A stretch of 64,000 nucleotides of DNA, taken from the NCBI GenBank assembly GCA_029339195.1, contig JAPTJF010000054.1, positions 62,001-126,000 of the forward strand, in the 5' to 3' direction. Positions 34,801 to 45,010 of this stretch are shown in pieces. The notes under the pieces were generated by a model. That model saw nothing but the letters and a program-made list of their open reading frames with translations, made no database searches and was not told the DNA's origin. A program made the translations under genes and the position numbers. Within the stretch, counting starts at the first letter, position 1; each line of letters starts with the position of its first letter. The stretch is from Micractinium sp. NFX-FRZ (Eukaryota; Chlorophyta; Trebouxiophyceae; Chlorellales; Chlorellaceae).

Positions 34801-36774
34801 TGGGTGGTACCGCAGGGGGTGTACCGCTGCTGCCCTGGTGCTCTCGGCCCTCCACCACGCTTTTTCTCCGCCTGCCTGCCTGCCTGCCTGCCTGCCTGCT
34901 GCAGCCCCTGAAGTTTGGTGCAGCAGCACCTTACCGCTCCCCAGGAAGACTGCCCTCCCTCCGGCCATGTCACGCAACCACACCCCCCCCTGCCCTGCAG
35001 CCGCTGGGCAACAAGATGCGGCTGCGTGTGAAGGATGAGGAGGGCGGGGAGTGGCGGGAGGTGGCGGTGCCGCGCAGCGTGCGGGCGCTGGTGCTGCTCA
35101 ACATACAGGTGGGCTTAATGCGAGTTTGCATTTGCAATGTGCTGCTCAACATCTTTTTCTGTTGCATGCGTGTGCATGTGTGTTTGTGTGAGCTCTGTGT
35201 GTGTTTGCAAGTCTCAACATTCAGGTGGTGCTTGTGCGTGTGTCGAATGTGCGGGGCAGGCACGGGCAGGTCGAGTGAGGTGGAGGTGGAGGGGCAGAGG
35301 CAGGGCAGGGGCAGAGCGAGTAAGGTGAGAGGGCAGAGGGCAGGGAAGGCGGATGTGAAGGGGCAGGGACACGCCCGCCTTTTGGCCTCAACTGCTGCTG
35401 GCCAGAGCGGCACCCTGTGTTGCTGCGAAGCACACGGCACGCAACCCCGCATACCCCCTCCCCCCCATCCCCCTCCCCAAAACCCGGCACCCTCCGCGCC
35501 CTCGCTGTGACCCTGTGCGGCAGAGCTATGCGGGGTTGGCGTGAAAAATGGTGGGCCAGAATGCCAGTACCTTTCCCTCTTTCTGCTCCCGGTGCTCGCT
35601 CCCTCCTGCCTCAACCCCACTGCACCTCTGCCTCCCCTGCAGAGCTACGGCGGCGGGCGGGACATTGTGGGCCTGGACGACAGCACGCTGCTGAAGGGGC
35701 AGGAGTTCAAGCGGGAGCCCATCTTTGATGACGGACTCATTGAGGTGAGGCTGCCTACGTTTACAACGCTGGGGTGCACTGGGTGGGGTTCGGGCTGGTA
35801 CACTGCTGCAACCACGCCACTGCAGTCCCCTCCCAACCCGTACCACCATCCCTGCGCACCCCCTTCTCTTCAGGTGGTGGGCTTTGGGTCGGGCTGGCAC
35901 GCCGCCATGACCATGGCCCAAGTGAGCAGCAAGGTGCACGCGGTGCGGCTGGCGCAGTGCCGAGAGGTCGAGCTGGAGCTGCAGGCGCGGGGCAAGGTGG
36001 GTGGGTGGCTGCCGGGGGTGGGAGGTAGAGGGTGCGAGGCAGAGGGGGGGGGGCTGCCAAAGGGTGCGCGCTATGGGGTGTACGCCTGCCAGGGGAATTT
36101 GTGCCCAGGGGTGGGGAGCTGGCAGGGGCCAAGGATTCCGGGAGGTCGAGCTGGAGCTGCAGGCGCGGGGCAAGGTGGGTGGGTGGGTGCCACGGGGTGG
36201 TGGCTGCCCTCCCTGGCCGCCCTGCCCTGCGGATCATTTGCAGGGGCACACACCCATGCAGATTCAGCCCTGCCAGCTCACTCTGCCCCACGGATCTGCA
36301 GTTGTGTCCAGTCCTGGACCCAAAACCTTGGTCTGCCTGTTCAATCCCCACCAACCTGCCTTGCAGGTCAAGGATGATGTGGGGTACACTCACATGCAGG
36401 TGGATGGAGAGCCCTGGCGGCAGCCCATACCCGTTGCGCCCGATACGCTGCGCTCCCGCCGCCCCACCGGTCTTGTCGAAGGCGGCGCTGCCGCGGCTGG
36501 CGGCGCGGCAGCAGCTGACGGCACGCAGCAGGGGCAGCAGGCGCAGCAGCAGCAGCGGGAGGAGCTGGAGCGGCGGGAGGCGGCGTCCAAGGTTGTGGTG
36601 CGGGTAACCTATGCGGGGCAGTCCAGCATGCTGTTCAACGAGGCAGACCCTCAGGGCATCCGGCGGGTGCGCAACCTTGCCGCCCGGGGAGCGGCTAAGA
36701 GCCAGGCGGTGGCCTCAGAAATGAGCACGCTGTGCTCGCTGCGCCTGCCAACAGAGCTGGCGGCGGGGCCCTAG
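31857..36774 (+). CDS. DGK: Diacylglycerol kinase without C1 domains
   Basis: Phosphorylates diacylglycerol to phosphatidic acid at membranes. Eleven exons (31857-31886, 32051-32280, 32690-32843, 33024-33127, 33362-33545, 33937-34068, 34623-34799, 35001-35108, 35643-35744, 35874-35996, 36367-36774) close to 583 residues. The catalytic domain begins with [13 protein letters not shown] and has the nucleotide loop AGGDGT (180-185) and PLGTGND (208-214). The accessory domain has [18 protein letters not shown]. The N-terminal 100 residues are Ala/Gly-rich without Cys-rich C1 domains, as in the short plant DGK classes. A Gln/Ala-rich insert lies near residue 490. At least six introns carry copies of the adjacent exon edge. 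Tandem with LPP upstream and convergent with the SEC23-family gene downstream. Confidence 0.95.
33652..33694 (+). repeat. Copy of DGK exon 5 internal segment
   Basis: The segment around CCGCTGTGGCAATTATGC and CTGGGCACAGC repeats exon sequence at about 33446-33480, which encodes [11 protein letters not shown]. It lies downstream in the following intron and is diverged in the middle. Confidence 0.7.
33723..33936 (+). repeat. Two upstream copies of DGK exon 6 start
   Basis: Copies begin at 33723 and 33825; the functional exon begins at 33937 (periods 102 and 112). Each has an AG acceptor followed by CTGTGC or CTGTAC and a version of CTCAAGCGGTTTGC. The intron tails (GCTGGCCATAGCCCTCAATG and the following pyrimidines) are nearly identical before the second and third copies. 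Confidence 0.9.
34121..34151 (+). repeat. Copy of DGK exon 6 end
   Basis: CTCTGCGCCGTGCAGTTTGT followed by CCCTGATGAG repeats the exon end at 34042-34068 (CCTGCAGTTTGCCCCCGATA). The functional donor is the first copy. Confidence 0.75.
36137..36187 (+). repeat. Near-identical copy of DGK exon 10 end and donor
   Basis: The last 33 nt of the exon and the first intron bases are repeated 178 bp downstream (GAGGTCGAGCTGGAGCTGCA, then GGCGCGGGGCAAG and GTGGGTGG). It is the best-preserved donor-type copy in the window. A frame-keeping alternative donor is therefore possible here. Confidence 0.92.
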
Positions 36775-37231
36775 CTGTACCGTCGAGTCTGTCGGCGGCA
36801 CTCAGCGGTACCAGCTGATCAGTGGTGCCCAGCCGCTGCAGCGTGTGCCGAGACTGGCCTGAGTCAGGTCTCTGTTGCCCCCAACATGCCAACTCATACT
36901 TGATTACTGCCCGACTTGGTCCAATGTTGTTGTTCACCGACTGACCCAAGCCATAACTCACGACTCAAGCGAGATACTGCTGCATTGATGCCCCGCCTGA
37001 TCCGATGTGTGTTTGTTCATCGACAGACCCCTTACATAACTCAAGAACTGCTCGACATTCTACCCCGTCCGGTGCCGCTGTTCATCAACACACCCTGTGT
37101 GCAACCATCTGTCGCGGGCACCGGTGCAACTTCACACAGCAAGCCTCCTGGGGCAGAGGCAGGACAACAGGGGGCACAGGCAGTGGGGACAGCAAGCTTG
37201 GGCGCAGTGCAATCGGCCCATAATTCGATCA
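36775..37231. other. Convergent 3' interval, DGK and SEC23-family gene, with tandem repeat
   Basis: 457 bp between two converging stop codons. Positions 36902-37095 hold a diverged tandem repeat of about 75-82 bp in roughly two and a half copies (GTTCACCGACTGACCC and GTTCATCGACAGACCC mark equivalent places). A minus-strand TGTAA at 37032-37036 may end the SEC23-family transcript. Confidence 0.65.
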
Positions 37232-39484
37232 TCATGCAAGCAGGCGCTGGGCCTCCGCGTTCACCGAGTCTAGGAAAGAAACGAAGGTGGGCCACTCCAG
37301 CGGCTCCTGCTGCTGCGCCTGCTGTGCCTGCTGCGCCGCCTCCTCATCCTCCCCCTCGCTGCTGCTGCTGCGGCTGTCGCCGGCTTGAAACTCGGCCTCA
37401 GCCTCGGCTGCTGTGGAGGGGTCTTCTATCAGCCAATCTGCAAACGCCTCTGTGCCCTCCCCGCCCTCTCTCAAGAGGAGCAGGTCGGGGGTGCACCGCC
37501 GGGCGGCACGCATGCCCGCCAACGTGCGGCGCAGCAGGCTGGCCGCGGGCGGCGGGAAGTGCACTGCCCCCCGCCCATCCATGTAGAACACGATGATTTC
37601 GGAGTATGCATCCAGCACCCAGATGGGCTGCTGGCTCACCGCCAGCGCCGCCGCTGACAGCGAGTGCTGCAGCACCGCCACCTGATCTGGGCTGGCCCAA
37701 CTGCTGAGCTGCGGGCACACCGCCACCGCCAGCTCATCGGGCGGCAGCGCGCGCAGCAGGGAGCGCAGCGCGGCGGCGGCGTCGGGGTGCCGCCACGCCG
37801 CGGGCTGCGCCAGGGGGCCGGCAGCGCCGGCGGCTGCCACCGCTCCTGGCGGTTGGAGCAGGGGGCCGTAGAGCAGGGAGAAGAGGACGTGCGGCAGGTG
37901 GTGGAGGGACTGCAGCTCTGAGAGCGAGGCGTCCACCTGGCGCGCCGCCTGCAGTGGCAGGGGGAAGGGGGACAGGGGGCAGGACGGGGTCCGCTTGTGA
38001 AGCAGGTACGGGCGGGGGGTGAAGACGTTTACAATGCATGTGGGCAGTGGCTGTGCACTACATGGCCCCAGCGCTGAGACAGGGAGCACCCACAGCACGC
38101 AGGCCAGGGGTGCCAGTGCCCCCTGGGGCTGCTGCCCTTCCCCAGCGTCCCCACCGGCAATGCGCCACCACACCCCCGCCTGCCCGCCCACCCGCCCGCC
38201 CACCTGGCCCTTGCCGCCGCCGCCGCCGCACTGCTCTGCTGCTGCCGCCGTGATGAGTGCCAGCCAGTCAAACAGCATCTGCCGTGCCTCCCGCACTCCC
38301 TGCTCTGCCGCTGTGGCCAGCGACTTATGCACTACCAGGCAGGCAATGGCCTCGCAGTCGCAGCTTCCAAACAGCTCCGCCGCTGAGCTGGCGACCGGGA
38401 GCGCTGAAGTGATGATACGCATCCGCCGCTGCAGCACAAACCTGCAAGTGGGATGGCGGATGGTGGGGCCGGGGAGGGGAATTCAGAAGAGCCGGGATTA
38501 GCACGCAGCCGTGTGCAGAGGAAGGCGAGTAGCGGCCAAATCAATGACGCGTGCAGCAGGCACGCTTGTTTGCCCACCCGGACGGCAGTTGATGCACACC
38601 CTGCACTGGACTCCCGCCCTATACCAGCCCCATGCCCCAGCCCGCCCACCTGCTGCCGTCACTGCCGCCGCTGTCGGGCGCTGCGGACACGGGCAGCAGC
38701 ACGCTGAATTGCAGCACCAGCTGTACCGCGGGGGCAGTGCAGGCCAGGCGCTGCGTGCTGCGGTCGAGGTCAAAGGCAAAGGCGTCGTCTGAGGCGCAGC
38801 CCACCAGCCGGAACAGATCTGGGTGCTCCCTGCAGCATGGAAAGCAGCACAGCAGGGGCAGCATGCCAGGCTGTCAGTAATGACAGAGGGCGGATGCCGC
38901 ACTCTCCCATTGCCCTGGCACGCCCTGACACTGCGCTGCCCGCATGGTACCAAGACCTGGGTGTCACTCTTAACATTTAATGGCAACGGCGACCCCAGCT
39001 GTGCACCCTGCAGTAGCTAATACCACCAGGCACTTGCCTGTCCGGCATTCAGCACCCTGGCATTGGCCTGTCTGCCACCCTTCCCCCCGGCACTTTCCTG
39101 TCTGCCACCAGCCGGCCGTGTGCCCCGCGCAGCTCGAGCTCGGGGGAGCAGCGCAGGCGCAGCAGGCAGGCCAGCGCGCGCGGCTGCGTCACGAGCTTGT
39201 ACACGTCCTGCAGCACAGCAAGGCACAGCGTGGCACAGCACAGCATGGCACAGCACGTGAATTGTGAGGCAGGAATTGTGAGGCAGGCGGCGGAAATATG
39301 AGGTGCGCAGAAAGGGGCGCCGTGGCTGTGGCTGGCTCGAGACCAGGTTAGGGCGGCTCCCAACATGCTTCATCCTTCCCGCATGCACCATCGTGCTACA
39401 GCCCTCCAGGCCGCCAAGGCGGGTAGAATGGAAGAAGCAGCAGCAGTAGGAGCGGCAGCAGCGGCGGCAGCAGCAGCTGAAGCA

Positions 39485-39517
<33 letters not shown>

Positions 39518-42500
39518 GCAGCAGCAACAAAGAAAGCAGCTGAAGCGGCAGCAGCAACAGAGACAGCAGCTGAAGCAGCAGCAGGAGCAACAGCGGCAGC
39601 AGCAACAGAGACAGCAGCTGAAGCAGCAGCAGGAGCAACAGCAGCAGCAGCAACAGAGACAGGAGCTGAAGCAGCAGCAGGAGCAACAGCAGCAGCAGCA
39701 ACAGAGACAGGAGCCAAGCCAGCAGCAGGAGCAGCAGCAGGAGCAGGAGCAGCAGCGCCCTGCCGCACCTGCGTCATGGGTGCCGCCTCCAGGGAGCGGT
39801 ACAGCAGCACGCTGCCCCCGCTGGTGCTGGCGAGAGGCTCTATGAAGTCCAGGCCTGCAGCATGGTACAAAGGTGCATGGTTGCAGGGAGCGGACCCATG
39901 GAAGGGCAAGGAGGTGCATGTGGAGGTGCATGTGGAGGTGCATGTGGAGGTGCATGAAAGGGCAAGGAGGTGCGTGGAGAACAGAGAAGCGGGGCGGGCG
40001 CCGTCAGCCAGGCATGCATGCGGCCAAGGCGTGCGCTGCCTGCGGCCTGCATGCCTCTGCCAGCTGGCCTCACTTCCTGGCCTGAACACCTCCCCGTGCA
40101 ATTCTGTGCATGGGTGAAGCCCCAGCGCAGCCTGCCCGCCCTGCTACCCCACTGCTTGCCAACCCCACTCCCGGCCCTGGCCCCTCGCCAGCGCACCCAT
40201 CCACTGGGGGCAGGCAGCAAACACGTCAACGGTGACTCCCAGCGCCGCAGCTGCTGAGCCCGCCTCTGCATAAAAGTCGCGTGCCGCCAGGTTCACTTCC
40301 AGCCGCTCTGCTGAGATGCCAGGTGGCGCAGCGTGGGACAGGTCGCCCGCGGCGGCCAGCGCGGCTGCTGCTGCTGCGTCTGCTGTGCTGCGCTGGACGG
40401 TGGTCGTGCGTGCGACGGCGTCGCTCCAAGCCGACAGCTCTGGGTACTGCGCAGGTGGAAAGCAGGGTGAGGCGCCAGTGGTGTGCAAGTGTTGGTAGTG
40501 TTGGGTGGCCATTGCACACGTTAATGGGTGTCTGCTGGCATGCAGGGCTTTATGACGGGCCTGGCCCAGCACACGGCAGCAAGGCTGTGCAGGTGGCGCA
40601 GACGGGCACGTGCTGAGCGTGGCGGGGTGCACCGTCTTGTGGCAGCGCCCCAGGCAGCGGTAGCGGGCTTGGGATGCTGCTTGGCCCTCGCACAAAACAC
40701 GGTTAGCTGTGCACTTGCACACACACCTGAGGGTCAAGGACGAGCGTGGCCAGCTCCCGCGCCGCCTGCTCCGCCGCTTGCTGCTGCGCCTGCTGGGCCG
40801 CCGCCACGTCGGCGGGCGAGGGGCGCCGCGCCACCACCGCCCCCGCGCCGCAGTTGGGCGGTCCCGCCAGGAAGAGCAGCAGGCGCATGCCGGGGAAGCC
40901 GTGCGCAGCAGGCAGGCCGCCGTTGTAGTCCCCCGACTGCTCGCTCTCACCAGAGGGCTGCCGCTGCAAGCCCTCAGCCGCCGCCGCCGGCGCGCCGACA
41001 GCCAGCCAGCGCAGCACAGCGCGCAGCGTGTCACCCAGCGCTCGCTCCTGCCCGCCTCCGACCTGCGGCTCCGGCTCCAGCTTCTCCACAGATTCCAGGA
41101 TGGCTTCCTTGCAGCTTCCCACTGACGCCAGCATGCCCCCCAGTGGCGCCGCCTCTTGGAGAGACACCTGCGCTGCCTCGGCTCCTGCCAGCGGTATGTG
41201 CACCACGCCGTCGCCATTGCCGCCCGCCCGGTGCAGGCTGATCTGCGCAGCATGGCAGGGTGGGGGAGGAGAAGGGGCAGGGGAGGCTGGGGGGGTGAGT
41301 ATGTGTGGTGGCATGCACAGCAAGCAATTTCCTGGTGCAGCCTGGTACAGCCTGGCTTGCACGGCATGGCAGGGTGGGGAGCGGGAAGAGAAACTGCGCA
41401 CAGATGAAGCAGCAAGCTGAGGTGCGAGCAGAGGAGGCGGCAGCCCTGTCTGGATGTTGGATGTTGGGCGGTTGGGCGCCGCTGGCCGCACAACACACAA
41501 GCAGTGACCGCCCCAGCCACCCTCTCTGGCTCACACAGCTGGCAGGCCACCCACCACAAAACAGCGCCCCCTCCCCCTTTCCCCCTGCGCATTCCAGCCC
41601 CATCCCCGCCTCGCCTGGGAGCCAAAGCTGACGAGGCCGAAGCGCGCGGCAGGCGGCAGCGCCTCCACCGCCGCCGCCAGCGCGCTCTTCACAAGCTCCA
41701 GCCCCTCCTCGCTGCAGCACACCACAAACAATGTGAATTAACAATGGGCCCTGGGCGGTACAGGGACAGGGGCGGTGGTGCCACCAATCCGCCACGGCCG
41801 TGCCTGCGCAGCTCAGTCACATCTTTCCAATAAGTTCAAGGATTAGGTCCGAAAAACGCAACCCGCCCTTTACCTGCAGGACAGATCCACGAGTGCCAGC
41901 ACAGCAGGCTGCGCCTCCAGGGCCAGCACCTCCTCAACCCCCTCATCCGGGTCGGCAGCCACGAGCGGGCAGAGGACGTCGACCGACTGCCCGCCCAGCT
42001 CGGGCAGCGCGGCACGGCGCTCAGCAGCGGCGCCATAGTACCTGCGGTGGGGGACGGCGCCAATAGGCCAGCAAGAGGTGGGGCGAGGTGGAAGAATGTG
42101 GGGCACGCATCGCCAGGTTGTGGGCCGGCCACGAGCAAGCCGGCCAGACAGTTGGCCTCCCAACGAGACCTGGCCTAGCTGCCCGGCACAGGCCGCCTGC
42201 CTCGGACACTCACCGCCTCAGGCTGGTGGCAGTTGAGAAGTCGTTGGCGCAGCCGCACAGGCTGCAGCCCCAACCGTGGGCATCCACGTCACACAGGGCG
42301 TTGATGTAGGCGTGGCAGCGGGCGCAGCGGGCGAGGTCGGCGGCCCAGCAGGCGGGCGGCGCGGGAGGCTCGGCCTCGGGCTGCGCCAGCGGTTGCACCA
42401 CCAGCCCCAGCGGAAGCCCGCATGCGTCTTGAAGATCCACTGCAACAGACAGGCAGCTTGTTAAAAGGGGATACAACGAACGGAAACAGCTGGGTGACAG

Positions 42501-42712
42501 TGCGAGTCCACAGGCAGCAGGCACTTTGGCGGCCAGCGGGCGGTGGCGGCAGCAACCCCCTGCCCGCTGTGCGCGGCGCCCGTTGTGCGCACGCACGCAG
42601 AAACCCCATTCTGTACCGCTGCCCCGATAAGGGTATCGGCCCCGCATCGCGCGCCGAGCGACAACTGCTCACCCGTCGCCGGGCAGGCCGCTGTAAAGTT
42701 GATCAGCGTCAT
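37232..42712 (-). CDS. SEC23-family COPII coat protein (diverged)
   Basis: Eleven exons (42673-42712, 42214-42439, 41874-42041, 41615-41711, 40727-41242, 40197-40446, 39769-39854, 39109-39207, 38650-38825, 38204-38441, 37232-37948) give about 870 residues. The zinc finger is C52, C55, C72, C75 (CARC then CSLC, with WGCSLCGCANDF). The trunk follows (VLALVDLS, FGLVSFGSQ, MRLLLFLAGPPNCGAG), then a helical domain and a gelsolin-like end (PIWVLDAYSEIIVFYMDGRG). The family activates the SAR1 GTPase and builds the inner COPII coat at ER exit. It is shorter in conserved blocks than canonical SEC23 and resembles the diverged SEC23-like proteins of plants. Exon 4 ends at a GC donor. The exon 8/9 join is uncertain (acceptor placed at 38826). 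The intron after 39769 carries a 48-bp satellite. Confidence 0.86.
39430..39760. repeat. 48-bp satellite plus CAG-rich tract in intron
   Basis: Four head-to-tail units of 48 bp start near 39555, 39603, 39651 and 39699 at CAACAGAGAC, inside a longer AGCAGC-rich tract. On the plus strand the unit is a multiple of three and gives an Ala/Glu/Thr repeat with period 16, so a long open frame appears by chance. It lies in a SEC23-family intron. Confidence 0.88.
39910..39955. repeat. 12-bp tandem repeat
   Basis: Four copies of GAGGTGCATGTG within the intron right of 39854. Confidence 0.85.
41334..41385 (-). repeat. Upstream copy of SEC23-family exon 5 start
   Basis: The block ending GGCATGGCAGGGTGGGGAG repeats the acceptor region and exon start at 41230-41268. 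On the minus strand both read an acceptor followed by a CTGCAC-containing start, and the copy lies upstream of the functional exon. Confidence 0.7.
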
Positions 42713-43074
42713 GTTTCAGGCGCACCACACATGGGACTCAGCGATCAGCACTGCGCAGGGCCGCAAGGCGCGCTGCAGAGGCCAGCAGCGCCTGGCCCCT
42801 TTCCACCCTCGTCGCCGCCGATACAAATGCCTGCCACACGGTACCAACAGGTCAATTCAGCCACTGTTTCAATGCCGACCGTAGACCTGGAAACATCACC
42901 AGAAGCAGAACAATGCTTCAAACTGCGAGGCCTCGGCAGTGGCCAGGCTGCACCCATTGCCTTGAACCCCAACGCCCTTCCTTGCCGGCACGAGGACGGC
43001 GGTGTCTCGAGCTGCCCATGCCTCTGCATTGAACAGCAGCACTTCTTACACACTCGGATTCCCCCAGAGCACAC
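42713..43074. other. Intergenic between SEC23-family gene and RibF gene
   Basis: 362 bp, no exon seen. A minus-strand TGTAA lies at 43046-43050, 25 nt past the RibF stop, and would give a very short 3' untranslated region. The rest should be the SEC23-family promoter. Confidence 0.55.
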
Positions 43075-44645
43075 TCAGAGGAAGTCGAGGGCTAAATGCT
43101 GCGCCCCCGGGGGCAGCTGCGACAGCAGGTCGCCGCAGCCATGCAGAGTGAGCCCCGCTCCGTCCACCCCCAACTGCGCCTGCCGTGCCGGCAGCAGCTG
43201 CTCACAGGTGTGAGCACCCACCACCGCTGCTTGCACCTGGTAACGCCCCGGGCCGGGCGGCTGGTTGAAGAGTGCGGCCGCAGGCAGGCGCAGTGCTGAG
43301 CCGTCGGGCAGTGCTGACGTGGCGGCGTCTGCCAGGCTGGCAACCAGGCGGTATGGCCGCCCCAGGCATTCCGCCGCATCCCGCATGTCCCCGCTTGCCA
43401 GCGCATGCCGCACCCGGCTGGAGGACACCGCAGCATGCGCCGCCTCCCGCTCGGCGGCCCGCTGCTGCTGCTGCTCTTGTGACAGCTGCGGCGCTCCGCT
43501 GGCTGGCCGCTGCTGCTGCTGCTGCTGCCGCTGCTGCTGCTCGGCTGCTGCCGATGCGACTGCTGCTGCCGCTGCCGCTGCCGCACCGGGGCCTGTCTGC
43601 TGGGAACCGACCAAGTCGAGCACCTGCACCCGCATGCCGTGCTGCGGCCCCAGCTGCTGCAGCAGCTCTGCGGTGCCGGCTGCCCGGTACCCAAACCGGT
43701 AATTGCTGCCCACCACCACCCCTGCCGCATGCAGCTCTGCTGCTAGGAGTTCCACAAATGCCTCGGGGCTCATCGTCCGCACCTGCATGGAGTGGTATGG
43801 GCATTGCATGAAGTTGTTGTTGATGCGTGTGCCAGCAGGCTGATGCAGTCGCTGTCAAAGGGGCACATCAGCGGCGTGCATGGCAGGCAGGCGCATCGAC
43901 AGTGCACTGGCCCCTGGCGATCTGCAGATCGCGCATGTGCCATCCCCGAAGGCGGCAAAGCAGCGGCGGCGCGCGCATTGCAGCCTCACCCTGCAACAGG
44001 CCCCCAAACCCATGCCTTGTCTCACCTCTGCAAAAGGGATGGCGCACTCCTGCGGCTGCCGCCCATCACACTCCTCCGCCCAGCTGGCCAGCACACGCCG
44101 GCGGTCGCAGGCAGCCACCAGCGGCAGGCGCGCCGGCCAGCCGAGCACTTCCGCCATGCCTGAGAAAGAGAGCATCCAAGGAGTGCCTCCCAAGGCTGCT
44201 GCTGCTGCCGCCAGGGCGCAGTGACCTCGATGCAGGGCATCAAACTTGCCGAGGGCGACGATGGGCGGCAAGTGCGGCTGCTGCGGGGCTGGCGCTGCAG
44301 CCGTGTCTGGTGCAGAGCCTGCCTGTGCGCTGCCGGTCAGCGGGCGGCACCAGGGCTGCTTTTCACGGGTTGTGTCTGCACACAGGACGTGAACAGGACT
44401 TCAGACGACAGTGACAAGCAAAAGGGTCAATCAGCCTTGCTGCTGCCACTGGCCGCCGCTCCACTATGGCCGCCGCCAACCCACCGATCCGCACTTTGCT
44501 CACCAGGCGGCGCTGGTTGCATTGAGCTGCTGCAGCTGGGCACATGAGCGGGCCGGGACTTGCGCCTGCTCTGCTGGTGCGCGGGGGGCACTGCCTGCAC
44601 TCGTTCGAGAGCTCTCGTCGGCTGCCACATCCGCAGAGCTCGCAT
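43075..44645 (-). CDS. RIBF: FAD synthetase, RibF type, organelle-targeted
   Basis: Adenylates FMN to FAD with ATP; the plant counterparts are plastid proteins without the riboflavin kinase half. Three exons (44504-44645, 44026-44375, 43075-43782) give 399 residues. The nucleotidyltransferase motif is G90 to H99 ([10 protein letters not shown]). Further conserved blocks are [35 protein letters not shown] and [13 protein letters not shown] followed by LGRPY. Residues 1-80 are Arg/Ser/Ala/Pro-rich with few acids and look like a transit peptide. A long Gln/Ala insert separates YRFG from the SSSRVR loop. The start was chosen because only this frame joins phase-correctly across the first intron. 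Confidence 0.94.
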
Positions 44646-45010
44646 AGGTGGCTCGGGCGATCTTCAGCGTGCGGGTGCCAGCAATCGACAAATTGCGGCA
44701 CACACGCGAGGGGCTGAGCAGCGGAGGAGGGGCTTGGCAGCTCGAGAAGTGCTCGTCCTGGGCGATGGGCGAGGGACGTTTGGGCCAGGATCGGACAGGG
44801 TACAATGCAGGGGATTGCGAGCAACATAGCGCATTGCGCACTGGCGGGCCTTCAGCCAGCCACACGGCTGGCGGCAGCGGGTCGCAGCGGCCATCTCTGC
44901 TGCCGGCACCACCTTCCTTGCTCACCGTCAATGCTGCAGCAGTGGCTAATCATCAGGCAGCATGCCTTGAGCAACATTACAACATTACAGAACATGGATT
45001 GCAAGCCAGT
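44646..45010. other. Intergenic between RibF and HEATR6-like gene
   Basis: 365 bp. Two minus-strand TGTAA motifs, at 44977-44981 and 44985-44989, lie 20-35 nt beyond the HEATR6-like stop. The remainder should be the RibF promoter. Confidence 0.6.
44977..44989 (-). terminator. Double UGUAA polyadenylation signal
   Basis: Two TGTAA motifs 8 bp apart on the transcript strand just past the stop at 45011. UGUAA is the known green-algal polyadenylation signal. The position is consistent with a short 3' untranslated region. Confidence 0.55.

Noticed and set aside
39365..40117. 250-codon Ala/Glu-rich frame on the plus strand
   Set aside because: Produced by the 48-bp satellite and CAG tract in a SEC23-family intron; it overlaps a well-supported minus-strand exon at 39769-39854.
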